A DNA stretch of 64,000 bases, taken from positions 558,001 through 622,000 of the forward strand of contig OZ241848.1 of NCBI GenBank assembly GCA_965202795.1, read 5' to 3'. This document shows positions 16,390 to 25,046 of this stretch, piece by piece. The notes beneath the pieces are model-generated. The model worked only from the letters and a program-made list of their open reading frames with translations. It was not told the DNA's origin and did not search any database. The stretch's first letter is position 1, and each line of letters opens with the position of its first letter. Source of the DNA: JACOND01 sp965202795 (GTDB lineage Bacteria > Bdellovibrionota > Bdellovibrionia > Bdellovibrionales > UBA1609). Made by a program: the position numbers and the translations under genes.

Positions 16390-17229
16390 ATGCATTTGCA
16401 GGCAGAATCGCTCCGCGCGGGGGAGGCTTATTTTCAAGCGGATTCTTTCGCGCTTTATCACGGGGGCTGTTTGGATGTTTTAAGCGGCTTCCCCGCCGAT
16501 TCCATTGATATGGTTTTTGCGGATCCGCCTTATAATCTGTCAAACGGGGGGTTTTCTGTCCGGGCGGGAAAACGGGTTGATGTTCATAAGGGGGACTGGG
16601 ATCAAAGTCTCGGCTCAGACAGGGACTTTGCTTTTCATTTCCGGTGGATTGAAGCCTGCCGGCGGGTTTTAAAGCCGGCTGGGACAATATGGATCAGCGG
16701 GACCTATCATTCTGTTTATCAATGCGGATTTGCGCTGCAAAGGCTGGGCTTTCGGATCCTCAACGACATTTCCTGGTATAAGCCGAACGCCCCCCCAAAT
16801 ATCGGCTGCCGCTGTTTTGCGGCAAGCCATGAGACTTTGATATGGGCCTGCAAAGATCCAAAGGCAAAATACACTTTTCATTACAAAGACATGAAGCATG
16901 GCTCCTGGGGAAAGGATTTTATCAAAAAGCCTGACAAACAAATGCGCTCTGTCTGGGCGGTTAGCGCGCCATCCCCTTCGGAAAAAACAGATGGGAGGCG
17001 CCATCCAGCGCAAAAGCCTTTAGAGCTTTTAAAGCGCATTGTCAGGGCCGCCTCCAATAAGGGAGACATAATATTGGATCCTTTTTCAGGAAGCGCCACA
17101 ACCGGCATAGCCGCCTTCCTTTTGCAAAGATCTTTTGCCGGCATTGAAAAAGAAAAGGCTTTTCTTGATTTGTCCATCAGACGCTTTCAGCATTTAAACA
17201 AATCCCTTCAGCTGGAGCTTCCTCCCTGA
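16390..17229 (+). CDS. Orphan beta-class N6-adenine DNA methyltransferase
   Basis: Transfers a methyl group from S-adenosylmethionine to adenine in a specific DNA site. Catalytic motif IV DPPYNLS lies near residue 44 and motif I DPFSGSATTGIAA near 240. Motif IV before motif I makes this a beta-class enzyme of the DpnA/HinfI/CcrM type. ADPPYNLSNGGF, a GDWD segment and ISGTYHSVYQCGF resemble DpnA-like enzymes, but the recognition site cannot be read from the sequence. ATG 16390 follows AAAAGGGGCAAAATC. The 279-residue length is normal. No restriction gene is adjacent; it is followed by glmU. Confidence 0.9.
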   Translation: MHLQAESLRAGEAYFQADSFALYHGGCLDVLSGFPADSIDMVFADPPYNLSNGGFSVRAGKRVDVHKGDWDQSLGSDRDFAFHFRWIEACRRVLKPAGTIWISGTYHSVYQCGFALQRLGFRILNDISWYKPNAPPNIGCRCFAASHETLIWACKDPKAKYTFHYKDMKHGSWGKDFIKKPDKQMRSVWAVSAPSPSEKTDGRRHPAQKPLELLKRIVRAASNKGDIILDPFSGSATTGIAAFLLQRSFAGIEKEKAFLDLSIRRFQHLNKSLQLELPP

Positions 17230-17315
17230 AAAAAAAATCTCTGGCGCCGGGGGGCCCCGCCGGGGGCGCCCTTTGAAGCTTGATTTTTCGGGCGCGTCCG
17301 GCATATAAAAGCATT

Positions 17316-18743
17316 ATGAGCGTTACGGCGATTGTTTTGGCGGCGGGATACGGCAGCCGGATGGGATCCAGGCTGCCAAAATCCCTGCATCCTGTGGCGG
17401 GGCAGCCGATGCTGGCCCGGATACTCAAAGCCATTAGTCAGGCGGCGGGCAGCCCAGGCAGCGACAGCAGCCCAGGCAGCGCCCAGAGCCATATTCAGAT
17501 CAGCCAGGTTCGGGTTGTTGCCGGGGCGGCCGGCGCCCGGCTGCTTTCCCCTGTGGCCAAGGCGCTTGGCGCGGGCTGCTTTCAGCAAAGCGATTCAAAG
17601 CGGGGGACCGCTCAGGCGGTTTTGGCCGCCCGCCCGGAGGATCTGAAAGGCGAGGCTCTTATCATCAACGGGGACCATCCCCTCATCAAAGGCCGGGACA
17701 TTGCGGATTTTGCCGCCTCTTATTATAAGTCGGGGGCGGACCTTGCCGCGGCATCTTTTAAAAAAACGCGCCCCCATGAATACGGCCGCCTGATTTTTGA
17801 GGGCCCTCAGCTGACAAACATTATTGAGGCTTATGAGGGGCAGAGCGAAAAAAAGGGGAGCGACCGTGTGAATGCCGGAATGTATATGGTCCGGGCGGAG
17901 CTTTTATCAGAGCATTTAAAGCAAATCAAAAAAAACCAGAAAGGGGAATACAACCTGACTTCTCTTGTCCCCATTCTTCATCAGGGCGGCCATAAAATCC
18001 GGGCCATTGATGTCTCCCGGGGCGCGGCCTTTGGAGTGAACAGCCAGAGAGAGCTTTCGCTGGCCTCCGCCGCGCTTTTTGAGGAAAAGCGCCGGGAGCT
18101 GATGTCGGGCGGCGTGATCATTTTGGATCCGAAAAACACTTATATTGAATCTGATGTGGAGGCCGGCGCCGGGACAATGATCTATCCCGGGGGATATCTT
18201 AAGGGGAAAACAAAAATCGGATCTTTTTGCGCGATTGAGTCCAACTCGTTTTTGTTTGACGCTGTGATTGGAAATTATGTCCATATAAAGGCCGGCTCTT
18301 ATATTGAGGCTTCAGCTGTGGGGGAGAGGTCAGTCATCGGCCCCTACGCCCATCTCAGGCCCGAAACCATCATCGGAAAGGAATGCCGCATCGGGAATTT
18401 TGTGGAGACAAAAAAAACCCGCATGGGGGACAGATCCAAGGCCGCGCATTTAAGCTATTTGGGCGACGCGGAAATCGGCAAAGATGTGAACATAGGCTGC
18501 GGAACTGTGACCTGCAATTACGGCCCGGACAAAAAAAAGAGGAAAACAAAAATAAACGATGGGGTTTTTGTGGGAAGCGGCGCCCAGCTGATCGCCCCCT
18601 TAACAGCCGGCAAAGGGGCTGTGATTGCCGCCGGATCGGCGCTTGCCGGGGACATTCCAGAGGGAAGCCTGGCCCTGGAGCGCGCGGAGCGAAAAATCAT
18701 AGCGGGCTGGAGGAAAAAACTCTCCCAAAAGCTTAAAAAATAA
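17316..18743 (+). CDS. glmU: Bifunctional UDP-GlcNAc pyrophosphorylase / glucosamine-1-P acetyltransferase
   Basis: Makes UDP-N-acetylglucosamine for peptidoglycan and lipopolysaccharide in the cytoplasm. The N-terminal uridylyltransferase half has LAAGYGSRMGSRLPKSLHPV near residue 7, INGDHPL near 111 and a Mg-binding NAGMY near 187. The C-terminal half is a true enzymatic LbH domain with the acetyltransferase signature RPETIIGKECRIGNFVETKK, AHLSYLGDAEIG and CNYGPDKKK. At 475 residues it is slightly long for the family because of a Ser/Pro/Gly-rich insert near residues 47-62. ATG 17316 opens the LAAG region directly; an earlier start at 17280 would add 12 residues. It is unrelated in role to the exported LbH proteins. 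Confidence 0.97.
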   Translation: MSVTAIVLAAGYGSRMGSRLPKSLHPVAGQPMLARILKAISQAAGSPGSDSSPGSAQSHIQISQVRVVAGAAGARLLSPVAKALGAGCFQQSDSKRGTAQAVLAARPEDLKGEALIINGDHPLIKGRDIADFAASYYKSGADLAAASFKKTRPHEYGRLIFEGPQLTNIIEAYEGQSEKKGSDRVNAGMYMVRAELLSEHLKQIKKNQKGEYNLTSLVPILHQGGHKIRAIDVSRGAAFGVNSQRELSLASAALFEEKRRELMSGGVIILDPKNTYIESDVEAGAGTMIYPGGYLKGKTKIGSFCAIESNSFLFDAVIGNYVHIKAGSYIEASAVGERSVIGPYAHLRPETIIGKECRIGNFVETKKTRMGDRSKAAHLSYLGDAEIGKDVNIGCGTVTCNYGPDKKKRKTKINDGVFVGSGAQLIAPLTAGKGAVIAAGSALAGDIPEGSLALERAERKIIAGWRKKLSQKLKK

Positions 18744-18745
18744 AA

Positions 18746-20308
18746 TCAGGCTTTCGCAGCGCATCCCGCCGGCGAAGCGGTTTGGATTTCCTGATTCAAA
18801 AGAAGCGAAAGCATGCCATGAAACAAAGCCTGCGCGCGGCCCTGAGCCTCCGCGCGCCCGTTGAACAAAAAAACAAAAACATAATCCCGCCCGCCGGGGC
18901 CTCTGGCATAGCCCGCAAGGCCTAAAACCCCGGCAATGGAGCCTGTTTTGGCTCTGACAAAAACCGGCCGGCTGGGCGCCCTGCCCGGCGCTTTGATGGC
19001 GCCGCCCCCCCGGCCTTCTAAGGCGCATCCGGCGGAAAGGCTTTTTAAAGTCCCCGCGCCCCCGGCCAGAGGATAAGAGGCAAGAATTTCATGAGAGTAA
19101 AACCGGGCAGGCTCTCCGGTTAAAAGGCTCAGGATATGGTTGGGGGAGAGCCGGTTTTTGCGGCTCAGGCCTGAAGGCTCAATCAGGCGGTGGCCCTTAA
19201 GCATGGCTTTTTCCCGCAGATGCTGGCTGATTTTCTGAATCCCTTTGGCGGGATTCCCTTTGGCGGCGCCGGCAGCCAAAGGGATATGGGCTGTCAGCAT
19301 GCGAATGGCAAAGTTGTTTGAGAACTTCATCATGCTCTGGGCATGAAAAGCAAACGGGCGGCTTTTCCATTCCGCCAGAGTCCGGCAGCGCGCCGCGCAG
19401 CGGCCCTTTTTCACAGCGCCCGCAAGATGAATCCCCCGCCGCTTTAAAAAGGCGGTGACATGGCTTCCCAGCCAAAACGCGGGATGGCGGATGTTTCTGT
19501 ATTCCGAAACCTCTGTTTCTGTGATGGGAATGCTGCCGCTTAACTGAAAAACCTCCCCTTTTGGCGATGCGGAAAGCCTTTTGGCTGTGATGCGGGGTTT
19601 TCCCGATTTTTTTGTTTTGACATGGCTTCTGATTTTGATGTAGCTGTTTTCCGGATCAGAAAAAACCCGGGCCCTGGCGCCAGGCGCTTTGCCGGGGCGG
19701 ATTCTGAAGGTGACGGAATTCCAGTTAAACGAGGCGGCGCTGATGGGCGCCGAATAGCTCCGGTCTGAGGGGGCTGGCGGCGGCAGCCCTTCATAAAGAG
19801 TGTCGTCTATTAACAGATCTCCCTCAATGCCTGAAATGCCCGCGCGGGTGAAGGCGTTAACCAAATTCCAAAGGCTTTCCGAAGTGAATCCGGGATCCCC
19901 TCCGCCTCTGAAAACCAAATCCCCTTTGAGCCGGCCTTCAGAAACCGGCGCCGAAGACAGCAGCGCGCTTTGAAACTGAAACCATGGGGGGAAATAATCA
20001 AACAGCGCGGAAAGCGCGGCGATTTTCGCCAGAGAGGCCGGGACAAACAAACGGCTGGCGTTCAGCTGATAAACCGGCCGCTTTGCCTGATCCAAACCCG
20101 CCTCCATAAGAGCTATTCCCAGAGAGCTTTTTTTCAGCCGGCTCTGCCTGACAAGCCGGCTGATTTTTTTTTGGATGATCGGCGGCTGCGCGGCGGGCGG
20201 CTCAAGAGGCGCCGCTTCGGCGGCGGCAGGGCATGCAAGCAGGCCCGCTGCCATAAGCCAGGCGGGCCGGAGCGCTTTTAAATTTAAAAAAACCTGTTTG
20301 CAGCTCAT
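18746..20308 (-). CDS. dacB: D-alanyl-D-alanine carboxypeptidase/endopeptidase, PBP4 type
   Basis: A periplasmic serine peptidase of family S13 that trims or cleaves peptidoglycan cross-links. Active-site motifs are in order: SLAK (in VPASLAKI) near residue 96, SNN near 340 and KTG (in RAKTGSI) near 455. The N-terminus has a signal peptide (WLMAAGLLACPAAAEA). The 520-residue length with an inserted middle domain is usual for PBP4. ATG 20308 overlaps the TGA of the upstream radical SAM gene (ATGA at 20305-20308), so it is probably translationally coupled to it. The end lies 2 bp from glmU on the opposite strand. Confidence 0.92.
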   Translation of the reverse strand: MSCKQVFLNLKALRPAWLMAAGLLACPAAAEAAPLEPPAAQPPIIQKKISRLVRQSRLKKSSLGIALMEAGLDQAKRPVYQLNASRLFVPASLAKIAALSALFDYFPPWFQFQSALLSSAPVSEGRLKGDLVFRGGGDPGFTSESLWNLVNAFTRAGISGIEGDLLIDDTLYEGLPPPAPSDRSYSAPISAASFNWNSVTFRIRPGKAPGARARVFSDPENSYIKIRSHVKTKKSGKPRITAKRLSASPKGEVFQLSGSIPITETEVSEYRNIRHPAFWLGSHVTAFLKRRGIHLAGAVKKGRCAARCRTLAEWKSRPFAFHAQSMMKFSNNFAIRMLTAHIPLAAGAAKGNPAKGIQKISQHLREKAMLKGHRLIEPSGLSRKNRLSPNHILSLLTGEPARFYSHEILASYPLAGGAGTLKSLSAGCALEGRGGGAIKAPGRAPSRPVFVRAKTGSIAGVLGLAGYARGPGGRDYVFVFLFNGRAEAQGRAQALFHGMLSLLLNQEIQTASPAGCAAKA

Positions 20309-21900
20309 TTTCCGCCCCGCTCCCCAGCCAGCCGGCGGCAGTCTCTCCAAAACTCTCTCAGCTCCGGGAAGGCCCTCTCAAAATCGGCGCTTCGGCGGCG
20401 GTCATGCTCGCTGAAAAATTTATAAAAGTTGATGCGCCTCTGCCGCAGGTCTTTTTCCGGGGGCGAAGTTTTAAGCATATCCAGCAGGCGTCTCATCCGC
20501 CCCATCTGAATATAGGAAAATCCATGCGCCTCGCTGGCTTTTGTATAGGATTTTGAAAGATGGCTTTTCATAAAATCAAGAGCTTCGCCCAGATGGCGGC
20601 GGGCTGTGTCCGCCGGCAAAACCTCCAGAGTTTGATAGGGGGGGTGCCTTAAATAAGGCAGATCCACATTGATTCGGTTGTGGCTCATTCCCAGCGCCCT
20701 TTCAGGAGAGCTGTTTAGCTCCTTTCGCCACTCCAGGATTTTCTCAAACAGGGTTTTTAAATGAAAAACCGAAAGGGCATTCACTGTGACAATAAAGCTT
20801 ATATGGGTGTCTAAATTCCTGCTGAAAAGCCGGACATTTTCCTCAAACTGCCGGACACTCAGGCCATGGCGGATATACTCAGCCTGCGGCCCCCAGCTGT
20901 CTATAGAGGCGTAAAGCCTGAATTTAGAAACTTTCCCGCCCCTGACAATCCTCTCCATCTGCTGTTTAAACCGGTCTCTCATTTTTAAAGGCGGGCAAAG
21001 GTTGGTTGTGAAGGCGATCTCCATATCCGGCCGGGGGTTTTCCTCCACATAGTCCAGGATTTTAAAAGTATTGGGATCAATCAAAGGCTCGCCGCCTGTC
21101 AGGCGGAGGACCTTGATTTTTGGATAAAGCTCCGGCCACCATTTCCAAAAAGCCTCCGCGTAAGGGTTAGGCTCTCCAGAGGGGATGGGCAGAGATTTTG
21201 TTTTTTTAAAATACTCCAAATCCTGGGAGGGCGGATCTGTGGGGTATGGGCCATGCTCTTTTAGCTCTTTCAGCCAGGCGGAGGAGTATTCCGCATGGCA
21301 GTAGCTGCATTTAAACTGGCAGGCATTGCTGAGGTTCAGCTCCACATAAGAGGGAATGACATCATAACCGCTCCCGCCCCTGACAACCTCGTCAAAGCGC
21401 TCAGAGGCCCAGGGCGCGCTGGACTGATAGTGGCGGTCGCTCAAGTGATTTCCCGCATCCTCTATGCGCCAGCAGTAGGAGCAGCCTGAGGGCCGCCTCC
21501 CCTTCAGCATTTGCGCGCGCTCCCATTTTTTCTGCCGGGTGTTGTGCAGGGCGGAGGGCCTGGCGCGGATCTCATCCTTATCGGCAAAATGCTCGGGAAC
21601 ATGATAGCAGCTCTGCGTCTTGCCTGTGGGAAGGTGAATTTTCACAAAAAGCCACTTGGCCAGGCACATGGAGGGGCTGATGGAATCCAGCCGCCTCCGG
21701 GCGGCGGACAGATCTTTTTTTTCTATCTCAATTTGATTTAAAGCCGGCCGCACGGCAGCTTTCGGCTTTTCAGGCTGGCTGCCCGGCGCTTTTGCGGCCG
21801 GCGGTGTCCGGTCCGGCCCGCCGGCAGAGCTTCCGCTTTGCATGTTTCGATGGACGGCTTGGCGGCTGCCCCCGCGATTAAACAATGATTTGTCTTTCAT
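20305..21900 (-). CDS. Twitch-domain radical SAM protein, copy 3
   Basis: A radical SAM enzyme with the [4Fe-4S] motif CQFKCSYC (CX3CX2C) near residue 190 and the SAM-binding GGEP (in LRLTGGEPLID) near 265. Ahead of the barrel is a region with Cys residues (KTQSCYHVP and GCSYCWRIEDAGNHLSDRH) of the N-terminal twitch type, likely holding a second cluster. The C-terminus has INFYKFFSEHDRRRSADFERAFPELREFWRDC, which is conserved in all three copies. Such proteins are known from Bdellovibrio relatives; the substrate is unknown. Start 21900 is chosen because ATG overlaps the upstream TGA (ATGA 21897-21900) and AAAGGGGA lies just upstream. About 65 extra N-terminal residues distinguish it from the other two copies. 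Confidence 0.88.
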   Translation of the reverse strand: MKDKSLFNRGGSRQAVHRNMQSGSSAGGPDRTPPAAKAPGSQPEKPKAAVRPALNQIEIEKKDLSAARRRLDSISPSMCLAKWLFVKIHLPTGKTQSCYHVPEHFADKDEIRARPSALHNTRQKKWERAQMLKGRRPSGCSYCWRIEDAGNHLSDRHYQSSAPWASERFDEVVRGGSGYDVIPSYVELNLSNACQFKCSYCHAEYSSAWLKELKEHGPYPTDPPSQDLEYFKKTKSLPIPSGEPNPYAEAFWKWWPELYPKIKVLRLTGGEPLIDPNTFKILDYVEENPRPDMEIAFTTNLCPPLKMRDRFKQQMERIVRGGKVSKFRLYASIDSWGPQAEYIRHGLSVRQFEENVRLFSRNLDTHISFIVTVNALSVFHLKTLFEKILEWRKELNSSPERALGMSHNRINVDLPYLRHPPYQTLEVLPADTARRHLGEALDFMKSHLSKSYTKASEAHGFSYIQMGRMRRLLDMLKTSPPEKDLRQRRINFYKFFSEHDRRRSADFERAFPELREFWRDCRRLAGERGGK

Positions 21901-23360
21901 CTGCATTTCCCCTTTATTTTTTGCCCTGCATCCCGCTTTTCAGCCAGCCGGCGGCAGTCTCTCCAAAATTCCCTCAGCTCCGGGAAAGCTCTCTCAAAAT
22001 CGGCGCTTCGGCGGCGGTCATGCTCGCTGAAAAATTTGTAAAAATTGATGCGGTTTTGCCGCAGCGTTTCCTCAGGAACAGGGATTTTGATTATATCTAA
22101 AAGGCGGCTCATGCGGCTTGCCTGGCTGTAAGAAAACCCATGGCTTTCTGAGGAGCCTGGCTGGAAGCGGTTTTCCCTCATAAAATCCAAGGCCTCATTC
22201 AAATAACGGCGGGCCATTTCCCCCGGCAGAATATTCAGGCTCTGCCAGTGAGGCTCTCTTAAATAGGGCAGATCCAGGTCTATCAGGCGGCAGCTTGGCT
22301 CTTTTGCCCTTTCAGGAGAGCTGTTTAGGGCCTTCCGCCACTCCAGGATTTTCTCAAACAGGGTTTTTAAATGAAAAACCGAAAGGGCATTCACTGTGGC
22401 AATAAAGCTTATATGCGCGCCCAGGCCCCTGCTGAAAAGCCGGATATTTTCCTCAAACTGCCGGATATTCAGGCCATGGCGGATATACTCAGCCTGCGGC
22501 CCCCAGCTGTCTATGGAGGGATGGAGCTGAAATCTCTGAATTTTTCCCTCTCTGACAATTCTCTCCATCTGCTGTTTAAACCGGTCTCTCATTTTTAAAG
22601 GCGGGCAAAGGTTGGTTGTGAAGGCGATCTCCATATCCGGCCGGGGGTTTTCCTCCACATAGTCCAGGATTTTAAAAGTATTGGGATCAATCAAAGGCTC
22701 GCCGCCTGTCAGGCGGAGGACCTTGATTTTCGGGTAAAGCTCCGGCCACCATTTCCAAAAAGCCTCCGCGTAAGGGTTAGGCTCTCCAGAGGGGATGGGC
22801 AAAATGCCGGCTTTTTTGTCCATATCCAGATCATGAGAGGCGGGATCTGTGGGGTAAGGGCCATGCTCTTTTAGCTCCTTCAGCCATGCGGAGCTGTATT
22901 CCGCATAGCAGTAGCTGCATTTAAACTGGCAGGCATTGCTGAGATTCAGCTCCACATAAGAGGGGGTGACATCATAACCGCCTCCGCCGCGGACAACTTC
23001 ATCAAAGCGCTCAGAGGCCCAGGGCGCGCTGGACTGACAGTGGCGGTCGCTGAAGTGATTTCCCGCATCCTCTATGCGCCAGCAGTAGGAGCAGCCTGGG
23101 GGCCGCCTCCCCTTCAGCATTTGCGCGCGCTCCCATTTTTTCTGCCGGGTGTTGTGCAGGGCGGAGGGCCTGGCGCGGATCTCATCCTTATCGGCAAAAT
23201 GCGGAGGAACATGGTAGCAGCTTTGCGTCCTCCCTGTGGTCAGGTGAATTTTCACAAAAAGCCACTTGGCCAGGCACATGGAGGGGCTGATGGAATCCAG
23301 CCGCTTTCCGGCAGCCTCCAGCTCCCGCCTCTCTGTATCTGTTTGATGAATTAAAGCCAT
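21897..23360 (-). CDS. Twitch-domain radical SAM protein, copy 2
   Basis: Very similar to the copy downstream over most of its 487 residues, including long blocks of identical DNA (for example around 22600-22800 and 20980-21180). This points to recent duplication or gene conversion. It has CQFKCSYC, GGEP, the N-terminal twitch cysteines (KTQSCYHVP; GCSYCWRIED) and the conserved FYKFFSEHDRRR end. The start is placed at ATG 23360, overlapping the stop of copy 1 by 10 bp; ATG 23399 would add 13 residues and a 49-bp overlap. Members probably act in the cytoplasm on a peptide or small molecule. No precursor peptide gene is evident beside them. Confidence 0.88.
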   Translation of the reverse strand: MALIHQTDTERRELEAAGKRLDSISPSMCLAKWLFVKIHLTTGRTQSCYHVPPHFADKDEIRARPSALHNTRQKKWERAQMLKGRRPPGCSYCWRIEDAGNHFSDRHCQSSAPWASERFDEVVRGGGGYDVTPSYVELNLSNACQFKCSYCYAEYSSAWLKELKEHGPYPTDPASHDLDMDKKAGILPIPSGEPNPYAEAFWKWWPELYPKIKVLRLTGGEPLIDPNTFKILDYVEENPRPDMEIAFTTNLCPPLKMRDRFKQQMERIVREGKIQRFQLHPSIDSWGPQAEYIRHGLNIRQFEENIRLFSRGLGAHISFIATVNALSVFHLKTLFEKILEWRKALNSSPERAKEPSCRLIDLDLPYLREPHWQSLNILPGEMARRYLNEALDFMRENRFQPGSSESHGFSYSQASRMSRLLDIIKIPVPEETLRQNRINFYKFFSEHDRRRSADFERAFPELREFWRDCRRLAEKRDAGQKIKGKCR

Positions 23361-24790
23361 TTGTCTGCCAGCTTTCGGCTTTTCCTCTGAGCGTCCCATT
23401 CTTCAGCCATCCGCCGGCAGCCTCTCCAAAACCCCCTCAGCTCTGGAAAGGTTTCCTCAAAATTTGTGTTTCGGCGGCGGTCATGCTCGCTGAAAAATTT
23501 ATAAAAATTGATGCGGTTTTCCCTTTGTTTTTCCCGGTCAACAGGCTGCTTGATCACATCCATCAGCCGTTTGAGCTTATTTGTTTGAGATGCGGAAAAG
23601 CCATAGCACTTTCCTTTTTTCGGATTGATTTGATTGGCCTCCATAAAATTCAGGCTGTCTTGAAAATGCCGCGCGGCCAGGCCATCGGGAAGAATGTCCA
23701 AAGCCTGATGAGGGGGGAAGCGAAGATAGGGAAGGTCTACAAGCATCCGCGCAAAGCGGGATTTGTGAAGGTGGAAGCTTTCCTCCTGCCACTCCAAAAT
23801 CTTCTCCAAAAGCTTTTTTAATCCAAAAGGGGAAAGAGCGTTCCCCGTGACGATAAAGCTGATAAGGATTTCGGGCATTTTTTTTGCCAGCTCCCGAACA
23901 TTTTCCTCAAACTCTCTGACATTCAGGCCATGGCGGATGTATTCCGCCTGCCTTCCCCATGTGTCTATAGAGGGGAAAAGCATAAAGCGGGAGATTTTTT
24001 GATTCTGAAGCAGCTCGTCTATTTTGTTCTGAAATCGGGCCATTGTTTTTTTTGGCGGACAGAGATTGCTTGTGACGGCCAGCTCCAGGCCTGGATGGGG
24101 ATGCCGGCTGATGTAATCTAAAACGCGGTAGGTGTTGCGGTCAATTAAAGGCTCGCCCCCTGTCATGCGAAACACTTTTAGCTGGGGGTAAAGCTCCGGC
24201 CACCATTTCCAAAAAGCCGCAAGATACGGGTTTTTTCCCGCCGGCCCCTGAAACAGCCCGGTTTGTTTTAAGTCTTTAACATCATGGACGGGCTTGATTG
24301 TGGGCCAGGGGCCATGTTTTCGGCTTTCCTCCAGCCAGGCTGTTGATACATGGGGATAGCAGTAGCTGCACTTGAACTGGCACACATGGCTGAAGTTGAC
24401 CTCCACATAAGAGGGGACCACAGGATAATCGCTGCCGCCCCGGACAACCTCATCAAAGCGGTTATTTGCCCAATGCTCGGAGGACCGGCAATGGCGGTCG
24501 CTCAAGTGATTTCCCGCATCCTCTATGCGCCAGCAGTAGGAGCAGCCGGGGGGGCGCTCCCCTTTCAGCATTTGCGCGCGCTCCCGCCGCTTTTGCGCCG
24601 TGTTGTGCAGGGCGGCGGGATTTTTTTTGATCTCCTGTTTGTCTATGCTGTGGGCCACAGGGTGGTAGCAGCTGCTGGTTTTTCCCGTAGTCAAATGAAG
24701 GCTCACATGAAGCCACTTGGCCAGACAAAAAGACGGGCTTACAGAGTCCAGCTGTTTTTTTATGGGGGATATGTTTTGATTTTGGCTCAT
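23351..24790 (-). CDS. Twitch-domain radical SAM protein, copy 1 (first of the operon)
   Basis: The 479-residue first gene of the tandem. It is more diverged than the other two but has the same layout: N-terminal twitch cysteines (KTSSCYHPV and GCSYCWRIEDAGNHLSDRH), CQFKCSYC near residue 150, MTGGEPLID near 225 and the INFYKFFSEHDRRRNTNFEETF end. ATG 24790 precedes the family-conserved LDSVSPSFCLAKW segment; the frame is open to TTG 24841. Upstream, 24842-25046 holds no gene; a TATAAT-like box near 24953 on the minus strand could belong to the operon promoter, but no convincing -35 was found. Confidence 0.87.
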   Translation of the reverse strand: MSQNQNISPIKKQLDSVSPSFCLAKWLHVSLHLTTGKTSSCYHPVAHSIDKQEIKKNPAALHNTAQKRRERAQMLKGERPPGCSYCWRIEDAGNHLSDRHCRSSEHWANNRFDEVVRGGSDYPVVPSYVEVNFSHVCQFKCSYCYPHVSTAWLEESRKHGPWPTIKPVHDVKDLKQTGLFQGPAGKNPYLAAFWKWWPELYPQLKVFRMTGGEPLIDRNTYRVLDYISRHPHPGLELAVTSNLCPPKKTMARFQNKIDELLQNQKISRFMLFPSIDTWGRQAEYIRHGLNVREFEENVRELAKKMPEILISFIVTGNALSPFGLKKLLEKILEWQEESFHLHKSRFARMLVDLPYLRFPPHQALDILPDGLAARHFQDSLNFMEANQINPKKGKCYGFSASQTNKLKRLMDVIKQPVDREKQRENRINFYKFFSEHDRRRNTNFEETFPELRGFWRGCRRMAEEWDAQRKSRKLADKWL

Positions 24791-25046
24791 GGCGGCGGAC
24801 ACGCTCTCATATCCCCCCGCGCCGAGGCGCCTGCCTGTCAAACGGGGCGGCTGCGCGGAAAATGAGCAAATCGCCCCTGATCTTGCGGGCTTTTATGCTG
24901 AGCGCAGCTGAAATTCCCGGTTAAAGCAAAACTAAAGAGACCGGAAATTTTATTATACAAAACCAGCATAGCGCCCGCTTTCAAAAAAACCAAGGGTTTT
25001 CAGCCAATGATTTTTCAGACAATGCCTGGCCGGCATAAGCTTGGGG

